Below, in pieces: positions 56,609 through 64,000 of a stretch of DNA of 64,000 nucleotides; position 1 is the stretch's first letter, and every line of letters begins with the position of its first letter. The notes under the pieces are model-generated. The model worked only from the letters and a program-made list of their open reading frames with translations, made no database searches and was not told the DNA's origin. Origin of the DNA: Elusimicrobiota bacterium. GTDB lineage: Bacteria; Elusimicrobiota; Elusimicrobia; UBA1565; UBA9628. Location: positions 1-64,000 of the forward strand of contig JACRDQ010000039.1 of the NCBI GenBank assembly GCA_016218545.1, in the 5' to 3' direction. The position numbers and the translations under genes are program-made.

Positions 56609-57658
56609 ATGCGCATCCTCCACATCGAGGACGAGGTCTGGGATTCCGGGATCTCCCACTATGCCCTGACCCTGGCCGGGGCCTTGAAGGACAAGGGCCA
56701 TGAGGTCCATTTCTGGGGCCGGCAGGGGAGCGTCCCCTGCGTCAAGGCCCGGGAACTGGGCCTGGCGGTCGAGGAGTTCTCCCATCCTTGGCTGACCCTC
56801 CCGCGCCTGAGGGCGCGGGTCAAGGCCGTCGGGGTGGAGGTCATCAACGGGCACACCGGTTCGTCCCATTCCCTGGCAGCGGCCGTATCGGCCGGGCTCG
56901 GGGTGCCGGTGGTGCGCACCCGGGGGGATGCCAGGCCCCCTTCGGGCAGCCCCCTCTCGCGCGCCCTGGCCAAGCGCACCTCCGCGTTCATCGCGGCCAA
57001 CTCGCTCATCAAGACCCAGCTCGAGGGCGCCTATCCCGGGTCCCGCGTCGAGCTCGTGTTCCAGGGCCTGCCCGCGCCCCCTCCTTCACCCATCTCCGAG
57101 GACCGCAACGTGGGCATCGTGGGCCGGCTCGACCCGGTCAAAGGGCACGAGACCCTCATCGCGGCCTCGGGCAAGGTGCTGGCCGAGTTCCCTTCGTCCC
57201 GGTTCCTGGCTGCCGGGTCAGGGACCGCGGAGCGCGACGTCCTGCTCCGGGCCCTGGCCGCCAAGGCGGGGCTCGGCGGGAGCTTCGAGTTCCTCGGGTA
57301 CGTGCCGTCCGTCGACGAGTTCATCAGCCGCTGCCGCGTCGGGGTCGTGGCGTCCACCGGGTCCGAGGCCGTTTCCAGGGCCGCCCTGGAGTGGATGTCC
57401 CATGGCCGGCCCGTGGTCGCCTCCCGCGTGGGGTGCCTGCCCGACCTTGTGGAGGACGGGGTCACGGGGCTCTTGGTCCCGCCGGGCGAGCCCGACGCGC
57501 TCGCGGACGCCCTCCTGCAGCTCTTCCGCGAGCCCGGCCGCACCCTGGCCATGGGCGCCAAGGCCAGGGAGCGCTTCGGCTCGCGCTTCTGCGTCGAGCG
57601 CTTCGTCTCGGAAACCGAAAGGATCTATCGTGACCTGCTACACCGTCTACCATCTTGA
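56609..57658 (+). CDS. Glycosyltransferase family 4, copy 1
   Basis: A 349-residue GT-B enzyme. The N-terminal Rossmann domain (MRILHIEDEVWDSGISHYALTLAGAL) is followed by the nucleotide-binding half with NVGIVGRLDPVKGHETLI, AGSGTAERDVL, FLGYVPSVDEFI and the EX7E-type acidic block (STGSEAVSRAALEWMSHGRPVVASRVG ... VEDGVTGLLVPPGEPDAL). No signal or membrane helix; it should act at the cytoplasmic face in glycolipid or glycan assembly. The next GT4 starts 29 bp inside its 3' end. Donor and acceptor unknown. Confidence 0.9.
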   Translation: MRILHIEDEVWDSGISHYALTLAGALKDKGHEVHFWGRQGSVPCVKARELGLAVEEFSHPWLTLPRLRARVKAVGVEVINGHTGSSHSLAAAVSAGLGVPVVRTRGDARPPSGSPLSRALAKRTSAFIAANSLIKTQLEGAYPGSRVELVFQGLPAPPPSPISEDRNVGIVGRLDPVKGHETLIAASGKVLAEFPSSRFLAAGSGTAERDVLLRALAAKAGLGGSFEFLGYVPSVDEFISRCRVGVVASTGSEAVSRAALEWMSHGRPVVASRVGCLPDLVEDGVTGLLVPPGEPDALADALLQLFREPGRTLAMGAKARERFGSRFCVERFVSETERIYRDLLHRLPS

Positions 57659-58766
57659 CGGCGAGCGCACCCTCAGGGGAGGGGAGCGCCAGCTCCTCTA
57701 CCTGGCGGCCGCGCTCGAGAGGCGCGGCCACCGGAACGTCGTGGTCTGCCGGAAGGGCTCTGCCTTGGCCGCGGAGGCCAAGCGCCTGCGCCTGGCCACG
57801 GCCTTCCTCCCCTGGCTCTTCGAGTGGGACCCGGCGAGCGCCTTGATGCTGCGTGCCCTCATCCGGCGGGACGGCAGGCCCGTGGTGCACGCCCATACCG
57901 CGCACGGCGCGGGGCTCGCGGCCCTGGCCGGCGGCGGCCTGGCCAGGGTCGTGCACCGCAGGGTGGACTTCGAGCTCAACGGCTCCTGGAGCAGGACCTT
58001 CAAGTACGATTCCGCGGACCGGACCGTGGCCGTGTCCGAGGCCATCAAGGCCATCCTCGTGCGGGGCGGCATGGACCCGGCCCAGGTCGCCGTGGTGCCC
58101 GACGCGGTCCCTTTCGGTCCCGAGGAGAGCGCGTGGGCCGGCCTGGCCGAGGACAGCCTGAGCCCGGCCACGCCCGAGGCGCGCGCCAGGGAGCGCGGCC
58201 GCATCGCGGCCAAGTTCGACATCGAGCCCGACCTGCCCTGGGTCGGCAACCTGGCCGCCCTGGTGCCGCACAAGGACCACGACACCCTGATCGCGGCCGC
58301 CTACATCGCCTCGCGCAAGAGGCCCGACCTGCGCTTCCTCATCGCAGGCGCCGGGCCGCTGGAGTCCGCCCTCCTGGCCCAGGTCGAGCGCATGGACCTC
58401 AGGGGCAAGGTCTGGATACTCGGCTCCGTGGAGGACGGTCCCGCGTTCCTGAAGTCCCTCGACGTGCTGGCCCACTCCTCCTGGGGAGAGGGCATGGGCA
58501 GCGTCCTGCTCGAGGCCGCGGCCTGCAGGGTCCCCGTGGCAGCCACGGCCGCGGGCGGCATCCCGGAGGTGGTCGAGGACTCCAAGACCGGCCTCCTGGT
58601 CCCTCCCAGGGACCCCGAGGCCCTGGCCGGCGCCATCCTCTCTCTGGTGGAGGACCGGGGCCTGGCCTCGGCCCTGGCCACGGCCGCGTACGCCAAGGCC
58701 GCCCGGTTCTCCCTGACGGCCATGGCGGACAAGATGGAGGAGATCTATGACCGCGTCACCGCCTAG
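57630..58766 (+). CDS. Glycosyltransferase family 4, copy 2
   Basis: A 378-residue GT-B enzyme starting at GTG (57630) with AAAGGA upstream; it overlaps the first GT4 by 29 bp in another frame. Visible: GGERQLLYLAAALERRGH, HAHTAHGAGLAAL, VGNLAALVPHKDHDTLIAAA, AGAGPLESALLAQV, LGSVEDGPAFLKSLDVLAHSS and the acidic EGMGSVLLEAAACRVPVAAT block followed by GGIPEVVEDSKTGLLVPP. Both GT4s together probably extend the same glycan. Its stop lies 20 bp inside the GT2 gene. Confidence 0.9.
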   Translation: MTCYTVYHLDGERTLRGGERQLLYLAAALERRGHRNVVVCRKGSALAAEAKRLRLATAFLPWLFEWDPASALMLRALIRRDGRPVVHAHTAHGAGLAALAGGGLARVVHRRVDFELNGSWSRTFKYDSADRTVAVSEAIKAILVRGGMDPAQVAVVPDAVPFGPEESAWAGLAEDSLSPATPEARARERGRIAAKFDIEPDLPWVGNLAALVPHKDHDTLIAAAYIASRKRPDLRFLIAGAGPLESALLAQVERMDLRGKVWILGSVEDGPAFLKSLDVLAHSSWGEGMGSVLLEAAACRVPVAATAAGGIPEVVEDSKTGLLVPPRDPEALAGAILSLVEDRGLASALATAAYAKAARFSLTAMADKMEEIYDRVTA

Positions 58767-59562
58767 CGCCTCCTTCTCCCCCGGCGGCAGCGGCATCCCG
58801 GGAGGGCTCTCCGCCTTCATCATCGCCCGCGACGAGGAGGAGGACCTTCCAGGCGCCCTGGAGAGCCTTCGGGGCCTGGCCGACGAGGTGGTGGTCCTGC
58901 TGGCCGAGGACTCCGCGGACCGCACCGGCGACTTGGCCAAGGGGGCCGGTGCGCGGGTCTCGGTCCGCAAGTTCGATGATTTCGCTTCCCATAAGAACGC
59001 CGCGCTCGCCCTGGCCACGAAGGAATGGGCCCTCTCCATCGACGCGGACGAGAGGGTGACCCCGGAGCTCCGCGAGGAGGCTCTCCAGGCCTTGCGCGCC
59101 GCCGGCCCGGGCCTTGGCGGCTTCGAGATCCCGTTCGCCGTGTTCTTCATGGGAGGCAGGCTCAGGTTCGGCGGCCTGGGCGGGGAGCGGCACCTGCGGC
59201 TCTTCCGCCGGCGGCTGGGCAGCTTCACGGGCGGCGCTCTGCACGAGGGCGTCGTGGTCCGCGGCCAGGTCCTCGGTCTCGGGGCGCGCATGGAGCACCA
59301 CCCCTACCGCGACCTCACGGATTATCTCGAGAAGCTCGACCGCTACACCAGCCTGGCCGCGGCCAAGCGCTACCAGGCGGGCCGCCGCTTCCGTTGGTGG
59401 CACCACCTCGTCCTGCCTGCCGAGTTCTTCCTGCGCGCGGTGCTGAGGCTCGGCGTCCTCGACGGCAGGCCGGGCCTCGTGTGGGCCGGGCTCTCGGCGT
59501 TCCATAGCTGGCTCAAGTACGTGAAGCTCGCGGAGCTGGAGAGCAAGGAGGCGCGCCCGTGA
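58747..59562 (+). CDS. GT2 glycosyltransferase (WaaE/KdtX-like)
   Basis: A 271-residue GT-A enzyme. FIIARDEEEDLPGALESL, the DEVVVLLAEDSADRTGDLAK block (the usual VDSxSxD becomes AEDSAD), SHKNAALALATKEWALSIDADERV and HPYRDLTDYLEKLDRYT fit the WaaE/KdtX type of LPS-core glycosyltransferases. The DxD of the donor site is DADE. C-terminal helices are amphipathic, suggesting membrane association. RBS GGAGGA lies upstream; its end overlaps the deacetylase start (GTGA). Confidence 0.85.
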   Translation: MTASPPSASFSPGGSGIPGGLSAFIIARDEEEDLPGALESLRGLADEVVVLLAEDSADRTGDLAKGAGARVSVRKFDDFASHKNAALALATKEWALSIDADERVTPELREEALQALRAAGPGLGGFEIPFAVFFMGGRLRFGGLGGERHLRLFRRRLGSFTGGALHEGVVVRGQVLGLGARMEHHPYRDLTDYLEKLDRYTSLAAAKRYQAGRRFRWWHHLVLPAEFFLRAVLRLGVLDGRPGLVWAGLSAFHSWLKYVKLAELESKEARP

Positions 59563-60374
59563 TCGGAACCGCGACGACGATCGCCGCAGCCGCGGCCGCG
59601 GTGGCCGCGAGCTGCCGTTGGAACTGGTGGCGTCCCAAGGTGAGCGGCTTGGCCGCTCTGATGTACCACAAGATCGGCGACTACCCCCCCGGCTCCAAGC
59701 TCAAGAAGCTCTGGGTCACGGAGGAGGACTTCCGCAGTCAGATGCTCTGGCTCAAGGATCACGGCTGGACCACCATGACCTTCCGCGGGCTCAGGGACGC
59801 GGAGCTCGGCAAGGCGCCCATGCCCGAGAAGCCCTGTCTCGTGACCTTCGACGACGGCTACGCCAACAACTACGAGCTCGCCTACCCCATCCTTTCGGGG
59901 CTCGGGCTGAAGGGCAACATCTTCCTGGTCTTCGACACGGTCGGCAGGCATAACGCCTGGCACGACCCGGCCTCCGAGTCCTGGCTGAGGATGGTGACCT
60001 GGGACCAGGTGGAAGAGATGCAGAAGTCCGGGGTCGTCGAGTTCGGTTCCCACACGGTCAGCCACCGCAACCTGGCCTCCATCAGCCTCGACGACGTGTC
60101 CTGGGAGCTGCGCGAGAGCAAGCTGCGCTTGGAGGACAAGCTCGGCCGGGAGATGGTCGGCTTCGCCTACCCCTACGGCGCGGGCGCCTTCGTGCCCGAG
60201 GTCCGCGAGCGCGCCCGGGAGGCGGGCTACCGCTACGACTTCTCCATCAAGCAGGGCTTGAACCCCCTGCCGTGGGCACCGGAGTCCGGTCCCCTGAAGC
60301 GCCTCCTCATCCGTGGCGACGACGACATGTTCGACTTCGACCTCAACATGACCCGCGGGAGGGCCCGGTTCTAG
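59559..60374 (+). CDS. Polysaccharide deacetylase (NodB fold)
   Basis: A 271-residue protein starting at GTG. An N-terminal hydrophobic segment (TIAAAAAAVAASCRW) acts as signal or anchor; the NodB-fold motifs follow: ALMYHKIGD, TFDDGYANNY (catalytic Asp and metal Asp), FGSHTVSHRNLA (metal His pair) and MVGFAYPYGAG. It removes acetyl groups from GlcNAc-like sugars, probably from a surface glycan or LPS built by the flanking glycosyltransferases. Overlaps: GTGA with GT2, TAGTG with the second GT9. Confidence 0.88.
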   Translation: MIGTATTIAAAAAAVAASCRWNWWRPKVSGLAALMYHKIGDYPPGSKLKKLWVTEEDFRSQMLWLKDHGWTTMTFRGLRDAELGKAPMPEKPCLVTFDDGYANNYELAYPILSGLGLKGNIFLVFDTVGRHNAWHDPASESWLRMVTWDQVEEMQKSGVVEFGSHTVSHRNLASISLDDVSWELRESKLRLEDKLGREMVGFAYPYGAGAFVPEVRERAREAGYRYDFSIKQGLNPLPWAPESGPLKRLLIRGDDDMFDFDLNMTRGRARF

Positions 60375-61372
60375 TGCTTCCCCCGCGAAGGGTTCTGGTC
60401 ATCCAACTGCGCCGCATCGGGGACGTCCTTATGGCGACCCCGGCCGTGGCCGCGCTCAAGAGGCGCTACCCGGAGGCCGTGGTGGACTTCCTGGTGGAGC
60501 CCCCCTCGCACGAGGTCCTGGCGGGCAACCCCGACATCTCGGAAGTCCTCGTCTACCGGTCCGACGGCTGGCAGGACTACCTCTCCTGGCTCCTCAAGGT
60601 GCGCCGCAGCCGCTACGACTGGGTCATCGACTTCATGGGCAATCCCAGGAGCGCCATCCTGACCGCGGCCTCGGGCGCGGGCCTGCGCGCGGGGCCGTCG
60701 CACGTGGGCCATCGCTGGGCCTATAACCTGCGCATGACCCAATCCTCGGTCACCCGCTACGCCGGCCGCGAGAAGATCCGCCTGCTCTGCGGGCTCGGGG
60801 TGCCGGACACGGACACGGATTTCCTGCCCAGGGTCTACCTCGGCGGCCCGCAGGCCCCGGACCCGGCCGGCCCGGTCGCCCTGGCCCCGGCATCGAGAAA
60901 GCCCACCCGCCGCTGGCCGGCCGGGCACTACGCGAGCCTCGGACGCATGCTCCGGGAGCGCCTCGGCTGCGGCATCAGGGTGCTCTGGGGCCCCGGGGAG
61001 AAGGCCCTGGCCGACGAGGTCGTCTCCGGCATCGGCCCGGGCGCGTCCGCGCCCGAGACCAAGACCCTGGCCGAGGCCGCCCGGGTCCTGGCCGGGTGCC
61101 GGCTCCTCGTGACCAACTGCAGCGGGACCAAGCACCTGGCCGTGAGCCTAGGGGTCCCCACGGTCACGGTCCACGGCTCGAGCGACCCCGCGAGTTGGAC
61201 CCCGCCGGACCGCAGGCACGTCGCGGTGCGGCGCGAGGACCTCGACTGCGTGGGCTGCGGCTTCAACGAGTGCCCCAAGGAGCCGGCCTGCCTGGAAGGC
61301 CTGGCCCCGGAGCGCGTCTTCGCGGCCGCGGCCGGGCTCCTGGATTCGGTCTACGGGAAGAAGGGGGCGTGA
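60374..61372 (+). CDS. Glycosyltransferase family 9 (heptosyltransferase-like)
   Basis: A 332-residue enzyme of normal length starting at a GTG that shares one base with the previous stop. N-terminal VLVIQLRRIGDVLMATPAVAAL and the acceptor-side DWVIDFMGNPRSAIL are followed by the donor domain (ALAPASRKPTRRWPAGHYASL; VTNCSGTKHLAVSLGVPTV; CVGCGFNECPKEPACL cysteine-rich end). Transfers heptose, probably from ADP-heptose, consistent with hldE downstream. The GT9 at 53279 is a longer paralogue. lpxK starts 7 bp later. Confidence 0.9.
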   Translation: MLPPRRVLVIQLRRIGDVLMATPAVAALKRRYPEAVVDFLVEPPSHEVLAGNPDISEVLVYRSDGWQDYLSWLLKVRRSRYDWVIDFMGNPRSAILTAASGAGLRAGPSHVGHRWAYNLRMTQSSVTRYAGREKIRLLCGLGVPDTDTDFLPRVYLGGPQAPDPAGPVALAPASRKPTRRWPAGHYASLGRMLRERLGCGIRVLWGPGEKALADEVVSGIGPGASAPETKTLAEAARVLAGCRLLVTNCSGTKHLAVSLGVPTVTVHGSSDPASWTPPDRRHVAVRREDLDCVGCGFNECPKEPACLEGLAPERVFAAAAGLLDSVYGKKGA

Positions 61373-61379
61373 GGTGTCC

Positions 61380-62474
61380 ATGGACCTGCCCGGGCTGCGC
61401 GCCAGACTCAAAGGGGGCCTCGCGGGCAAGGCCGCGCTGGGAGCGGCTTCCCTGGCCTACGGCGCCGCGGTGCGCACCCGCCGCCTGCTCTACGACTGGA
61501 ACGTGCTCGGATCCTCCAAGCTGGGCTGCCGCGTGGTCTGCTTCGGCAACCTCACGGCCGGCGGGACCGGCAAGACCCCGGCCGTGGCCCTGGCGGCCCA
61601 GACCCTGCGCCAGCGCAAATACGGGGTGGTGATCCTCAGCCGCGGTTACGGCCGCAAGGCCGGCAAGAAGGAGGTCGTCGTGCTCCGTGACGGCCACGTC
61701 CCCCCGTGGACCGAGTGCGGAGACGAGCCGTGGATGCTCCACCAAGCCCTGCAGGGGCTCGACGTGCCCATCCTCGTGGCTCCGGACCGCGTGGCGGCCG
61801 GGCTCCAGGCGCTGTCTTTCTTCCAGCCGGACGTCATCCTGCTCGACGACGGCTTCGGGCACCTGCGCCTCAAGCGCGACCTCGACGTGCTCATGGTCCA
61901 CGCGGCCCGGCCGTTCGGCGACCGCCGCCTGCTCCCCTACGGAGACCTGCGGGAACCCCTCTCCGCGCTCTCCCGCGCCAAGCTCATCGTGCTCACCCAC
62001 GCCGACCAGGTCAAGCCCTCGGAGCTCGACCTGCTCAAGGACGAGCTCCAGGAGCGCAGCCCCGGCGCGGCCGTGGTCGAGTCCTGCCACCGGCCCGACT
62101 ACCTGCTCGACGCCTCCGCCGACCGGAGGCTCGAGCCCGGGTCCCTGCGGGGCCAGAAGGCCGTCTCGCTCAGCGGCATCGCCGAGCCCGAACAGTTCGA
62201 GTCCCTGCTGGCCTCCTTGGGGGTCGAGCTCGTCCAGCGCTGGCGCTTCCCGGACCACCATCCCTTCACCCTCGAGGAGGTCCGTTCCATCGCCAACGCC
62301 CGCAAGGGCTTGCCCGTGGTCACGACCATGAAGGACCTGGTCCGCCTGCCCGAGGGCTGGAAGGAGGCCCTGGGGCCCGGGCTCCACGGCCTGGCGGTCA
62401 AGCTTGAGATCACCAAGGGCAAGGCGACCTGGGCCAAGCTCCTGACCGAGGGGCTCGTCTCCGCGCATGAGTAG
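61380..62474 (+). CDS. lpxK: Tetraacyldisaccharide 4'-kinase LpxK
   Basis: A 364-residue enzyme that phosphorylates the 4' position of the lipid A precursor. The N-terminal membrane-associated helix is followed by the P-loop NLTAGGTGKTPAVALAAQTL, VILSRGYGRK, GDEPWMLHQAL, DVILLDDGFGHLRLKRDLDVLMV, LLPYGDLREPLSALSRAKLIVLT and FPDHHPFTLEEV, all standard. ATG 61380 (after GAGG with 5-nt spacing) is chosen over GTG 61374. It confirms lipid A synthesis and a diderm envelope. Overlaps the DUF3108 gene by 8 bp. Confidence 0.94.
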   Translation: MDLPGLRARLKGGLAGKAALGAASLAYGAAVRTRRLLYDWNVLGSSKLGCRVVCFGNLTAGGTGKTPAVALAAQTLRQRKYGVVILSRGYGRKAGKKEVVVLRDGHVPPWTECGDEPWMLHQALQGLDVPILVAPDRVAAGLQALSFFQPDVILLDDGFGHLRLKRDLDVLMVHAARPFGDRRLLPYGDLREPLSALSRAKLIVLTHADQVKPSELDLLKDELQERSPGAAVVESCHRPDYLLDASADRRLEPGSLRGQKAVSLSGIAEPEQFESLLASLGVELVQRWRFPDHHPFTLEEVRSIANARKGLPVVTTMKDLVRLPEGWKEALGPGLHGLAVKLEITKGKATWAKLLTEGLVSAHE

Positions 62475-63282
62475 GGCCTGGCTGCTGTCCTGGGGCCTGC
62501 TGCTCGCCTGCGGTCCCGCGGTGGGGGCGGACATCTTCACCGCGTCCTTCACCGACCCCCGCGAGCTCGTGGGCCTGGGCGTGGAACCGTCCACGGACGT
62601 GGTCTCGGTCCCGGGGTTCCCTCAGACCCTGGTTTTCGACGTGTCCTGGGGCGTCATCGGCGTCGGGCAATCCACCCTGGAGATGAGCCGCCTGGTCGAC
62701 TTCAACGGCAGGCCCGCCTACGAGATCGTGTCCCGGGCCGTGTCCAACGGCTTCTGCGACACCTTCTTCAAGGTCCGGGACGTCAACTACTCCTGGCTGG
62801 ACGCCCGGACCCTGAGCTCCCTGGGCTACCTCAAGAACCTCAGGGAGGGGCACTTCTACCGGGACGAGTGGACCCTCTTCGACCACGCCGCCAAGCGCTA
62901 CCTGGCCAAGTGGGCGGGCCGGGACCACCACTACAGCGTCCGGCAGGGCACCATCCCGGTGCCCGTGCAGGACATCCTCTCGAGCATGGTCTTCATCAGG
63001 ACGCAGGAGCTCAAGGAGGGCGCGGAGATCATCCTGGACGTCAACACCAAGGAGAACTGGCCGCTGGTCGTCAAGGTGGTCAAGAGGACCAAGGTGAAGG
63101 TCCCCGCCGGCAGGTTCGACACCTTCCTGCTCGAGCCCGCTTTGCGCAAGGAAGGCATCTTCATCCAGAAGGGCAAGCGCCTGCGCGTCTGGGTCACGGC
63201 CGATGAGCGCAGGATCCCCGTGCTCATGAAGGTCGAGGTCTTCTTCGGGCATATCACCGCGGCCTTGCACACCTTGAATTAG
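62467..63282 (+). CDS. DUF3108 exported protein
   Basis: A 271-residue protein with a signal peptide (RAWLLSWGLLLACGPAVGAD) and an antiparallel beta-rich body typical of DUF3108: FDVSWGVIGVGQSTLEM, YEIVSRAVSNGFCDTFFKVRD, VKVPAGRFDTFLLEP and WVTADERRIPVLMKVEVFFG. Function of the family is unknown; it has a lipoprotein-carrier-like, lipid-binding appearance, and its place after lpxK suggests an outer-membrane role. Its start overlaps lpxK by 8 bp; the stop is followed directly by a TATAAT box for hldE. Confidence 0.85.
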   Translation: MSRAWLLSWGLLLACGPAVGADIFTASFTDPRELVGLGVEPSTDVVSVPGFPQTLVFDVSWGVIGVGQSTLEMSRLVDFNGRPAYEIVSRAVSNGFCDTFFKVRDVNYSWLDARTLSSLGYLKNLREGHFYRDEWTLFDHAAKRYLAKWAGRDHHYSVRQGTIPVPVQDILSSMVFIRTQELKEGAEIILDVNTKENWPLVVKVVKRTKVKVPAGRFDTFLLEPALRKEGIFIQKGKRLRVWVTADERRIPVLMKVEVFFGHITAALHTLN

Positions 63283-63288
63283 TATAAT
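63283..63288 (+). promoter_or_regulatory. -10 box before hldE
   Basis: TATAAT directly after the DUF3108 stop and 7 bp before the ATG at 63296. No good -35 is visible. The mRNA would begin at or next to the start codon. Confidence 0.5.
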
Positions 63289-63295
63289 CAGGCCC

Positions 63296-64000
63296 ATGGA
63301 AAGTCGTCCCGCGGTCCTCACCCCGGCCGAGCGCCGCAAGCTCAAGGGCTGGGTGGAGAGGTTCTCGGGCAAGAGGGTCCTCGTGGTCGGGGACCTCATG
63401 CTCGACGAGTTCATCCGCGGAGGGGTCCACCGCATCTCCCCCGAGGCCCCGGTCCCGGTCGTGGCCGTGCGGACCGAGGACTTCGTGCCGGGCGGGGCGG
63501 GCAACGTGGCCCGGAACGTCGCCTCCCTGGGCGCGGGCGTGTCGGTCCTGGGCGTGGTGGGCGAGGACGCCGCGGCTTCGCGCCTGCTCTCCGATTTCGC
63601 GGGCCACGGCATCACGGTCGACGACGTCCTCTCCGACCCCCAGCGCGTGACCTCCCAGAAGTGCCGCATCATCGCCGAGCACCAGCAGGTCGTCCGCTTC
63701 GACCGGGAGACCACGGGTCCCCTCTCCCCCAGGACCGAGCGCGAGCTCCTCGCCCGCCTGCCCGCGGCGGTGGCCAAGGCCGACGCCGTGGTCCTCTCCG
63801 ACTACGGCAAGGGCGTGGTGACCCCGGCCGTGGTCAAGGCCGTGCTCTCCGCGGCCGGCCGCAGGCGTCTGCCCGTGACCGTGGACCCCAAGCCCGAGAA
63901 TTTCAAGCTCTACCGCCGCGTGACCTGCCTGACCCCCAACATCCACGAGGCCTGGGCCGGCATGCGCCGCATCCCCGAGGCGGGACAGGAGGCCCTCGAC
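63296..64000 (+). CDS. hldE: Heptose-7-phosphate kinase (HldE/RfaE N-terminal), cut at window end
   Basis: 235 codons are open to the window edge. They match the PfkB-type kinase domain of HldE: GKRVLVVGDLMLDEFIRG, the substrate motif HRISPEAPVPVV, PGGAGNVARNVASLGAGV, GEDAAASRLL, VVLSDYGKGVVTPAVV and VDPKPENF followed by LTPNIHEA. It phosphorylates D-glycero-D-manno-heptose 7-phosphate to the 1,7-bisphosphate for ADP-heptose, the likely donor for the GT9 enzymes upstream. Whether the adenylyltransferase domain is fused (HldE) or separate (HldA) lies beyond the window. Confidence 0.9.
   Translation, partial: MESRPAVLTPAERRKLKGWVERFSGKRVLVVGDLMLDEFIRGGVHRISPEAPVPVVAVRTEDFVPGGAGNVARNVASLGAGVSVLGVVGEDAAASRLLSDFAGHGITVDDVLSDPQRVTSQKCRIIAEHQQVVRFDRETTGPLSPRTERELLARLPAAVAKADAVVLSDYGKGVVTPAVVKAVLSAAGRRRLPVTVDPKPENFKLYRRVTCLTPNIHEAWAGMRRIPEAGQEALD

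Overview
Organism. The window is a GC-rich, gene-dense bacterial chromosome segment (no gene-free stretch over 300 bp) from a diderm: it encodes Kdo transferase, LpxK, heptose kinase, heptosyltransferase-like enzymes and an outer-membrane PorV-like barrel. Eleven- and eight-haem cytochromes, a proton-pumping pyrophosphatase, tandem TMTC-like membrane/TPR glycosyltransferases, very large low-complexity proteins and a T9SS-like C-terminal domain suggest a poorly cultured lineage such as a GC-rich member of Elusimicrobiota. That placement is inference; no rRNA is present to confirm it. Recognisable promoters are TATAAT-type, often extended (TGnTATAAT), and several sit so close to the start codon that the mRNA would be nearly leaderless.

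Layout. 1-140: 3' end of an IS5-like transposase abutting a YtxH gene. 590-6215: a four-gene membrane redox operon (11-haem c plus cytochrome b fusion; anchored 8-haem c; Tat-exported four-cluster Fe-S protein; HybB/NrfD quinol subunit fused to a parvulin prolyl isomerase). 6231-15057, minus strand: a signalling block with a soluble histidine kinase, a LysM protein, a 2040-residue coiled-coil histidine kinase and a response regulator fused to a membrane helix and beta-propeller. 15102-23655: a REP-like palindrome, an unknown protein, an 1826-residue exported repeat protein and a zinc-ribbon/Pro-rich membrane protein. 23615-30597, minus strand: Xaa-Pro aminopeptidase, then a HEAT protein, gluzincin protease and PorV-like operon. 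30727-37232: tRNA-Arg(UCG), yebC, ruvC-ruvA-ruvB, a SpoIID-like gene, queA and tgt. 37233-39977, minus strand: a radical-SAM, Ycf46-like AAA, Ycf35-like (DUF1257), DUF2997 operon. 40043-46225: a small membrane protein, hppA, yajC, secD, secF and an unknown protein. 46288-64000: a lipid A / LPS-core / surface-glycan region with an acyltransferase-WaaA fusion, three tandem TMTC-like proteins, two GT9 enzymes, an MFS carrier, GT4, GT4, GT2, a polysaccharide deacetylase, lpxK, a DUF3108 protein and the start of hldE.

How the genes work together. The redox operon looks like a quinol-to-periplasm electron conduit that uses the CbcL-type cytochrome b and HybAB-type modules without a catalytic hydrogenase or dehydrogenase. 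The signalling block overlaps translationally and probably forms one pathway connecting the envelope (LysM, propeller) to a cytoplasmic scaffold kinase. The yajC-secD junction holds a 20-codon ORF and a hairpin that covers the secD ribosome binding site, a plausible translational control. The last 18 kb is one long, mostly overlapping run of outer-membrane glycolipid genes.

Best candidates for something undescribed are the LysM / giant coiled-coil kinase / receiver-propeller system (6231-14215), the NrfD-parvulin fusion (4269-6215), the yajC-secD leader ORF (43128-43204) and the radical-SAM-Ycf46-Ycf35-DUF2997 operon (37233-39977). All product names rest on motif reading by eye, without database searches.
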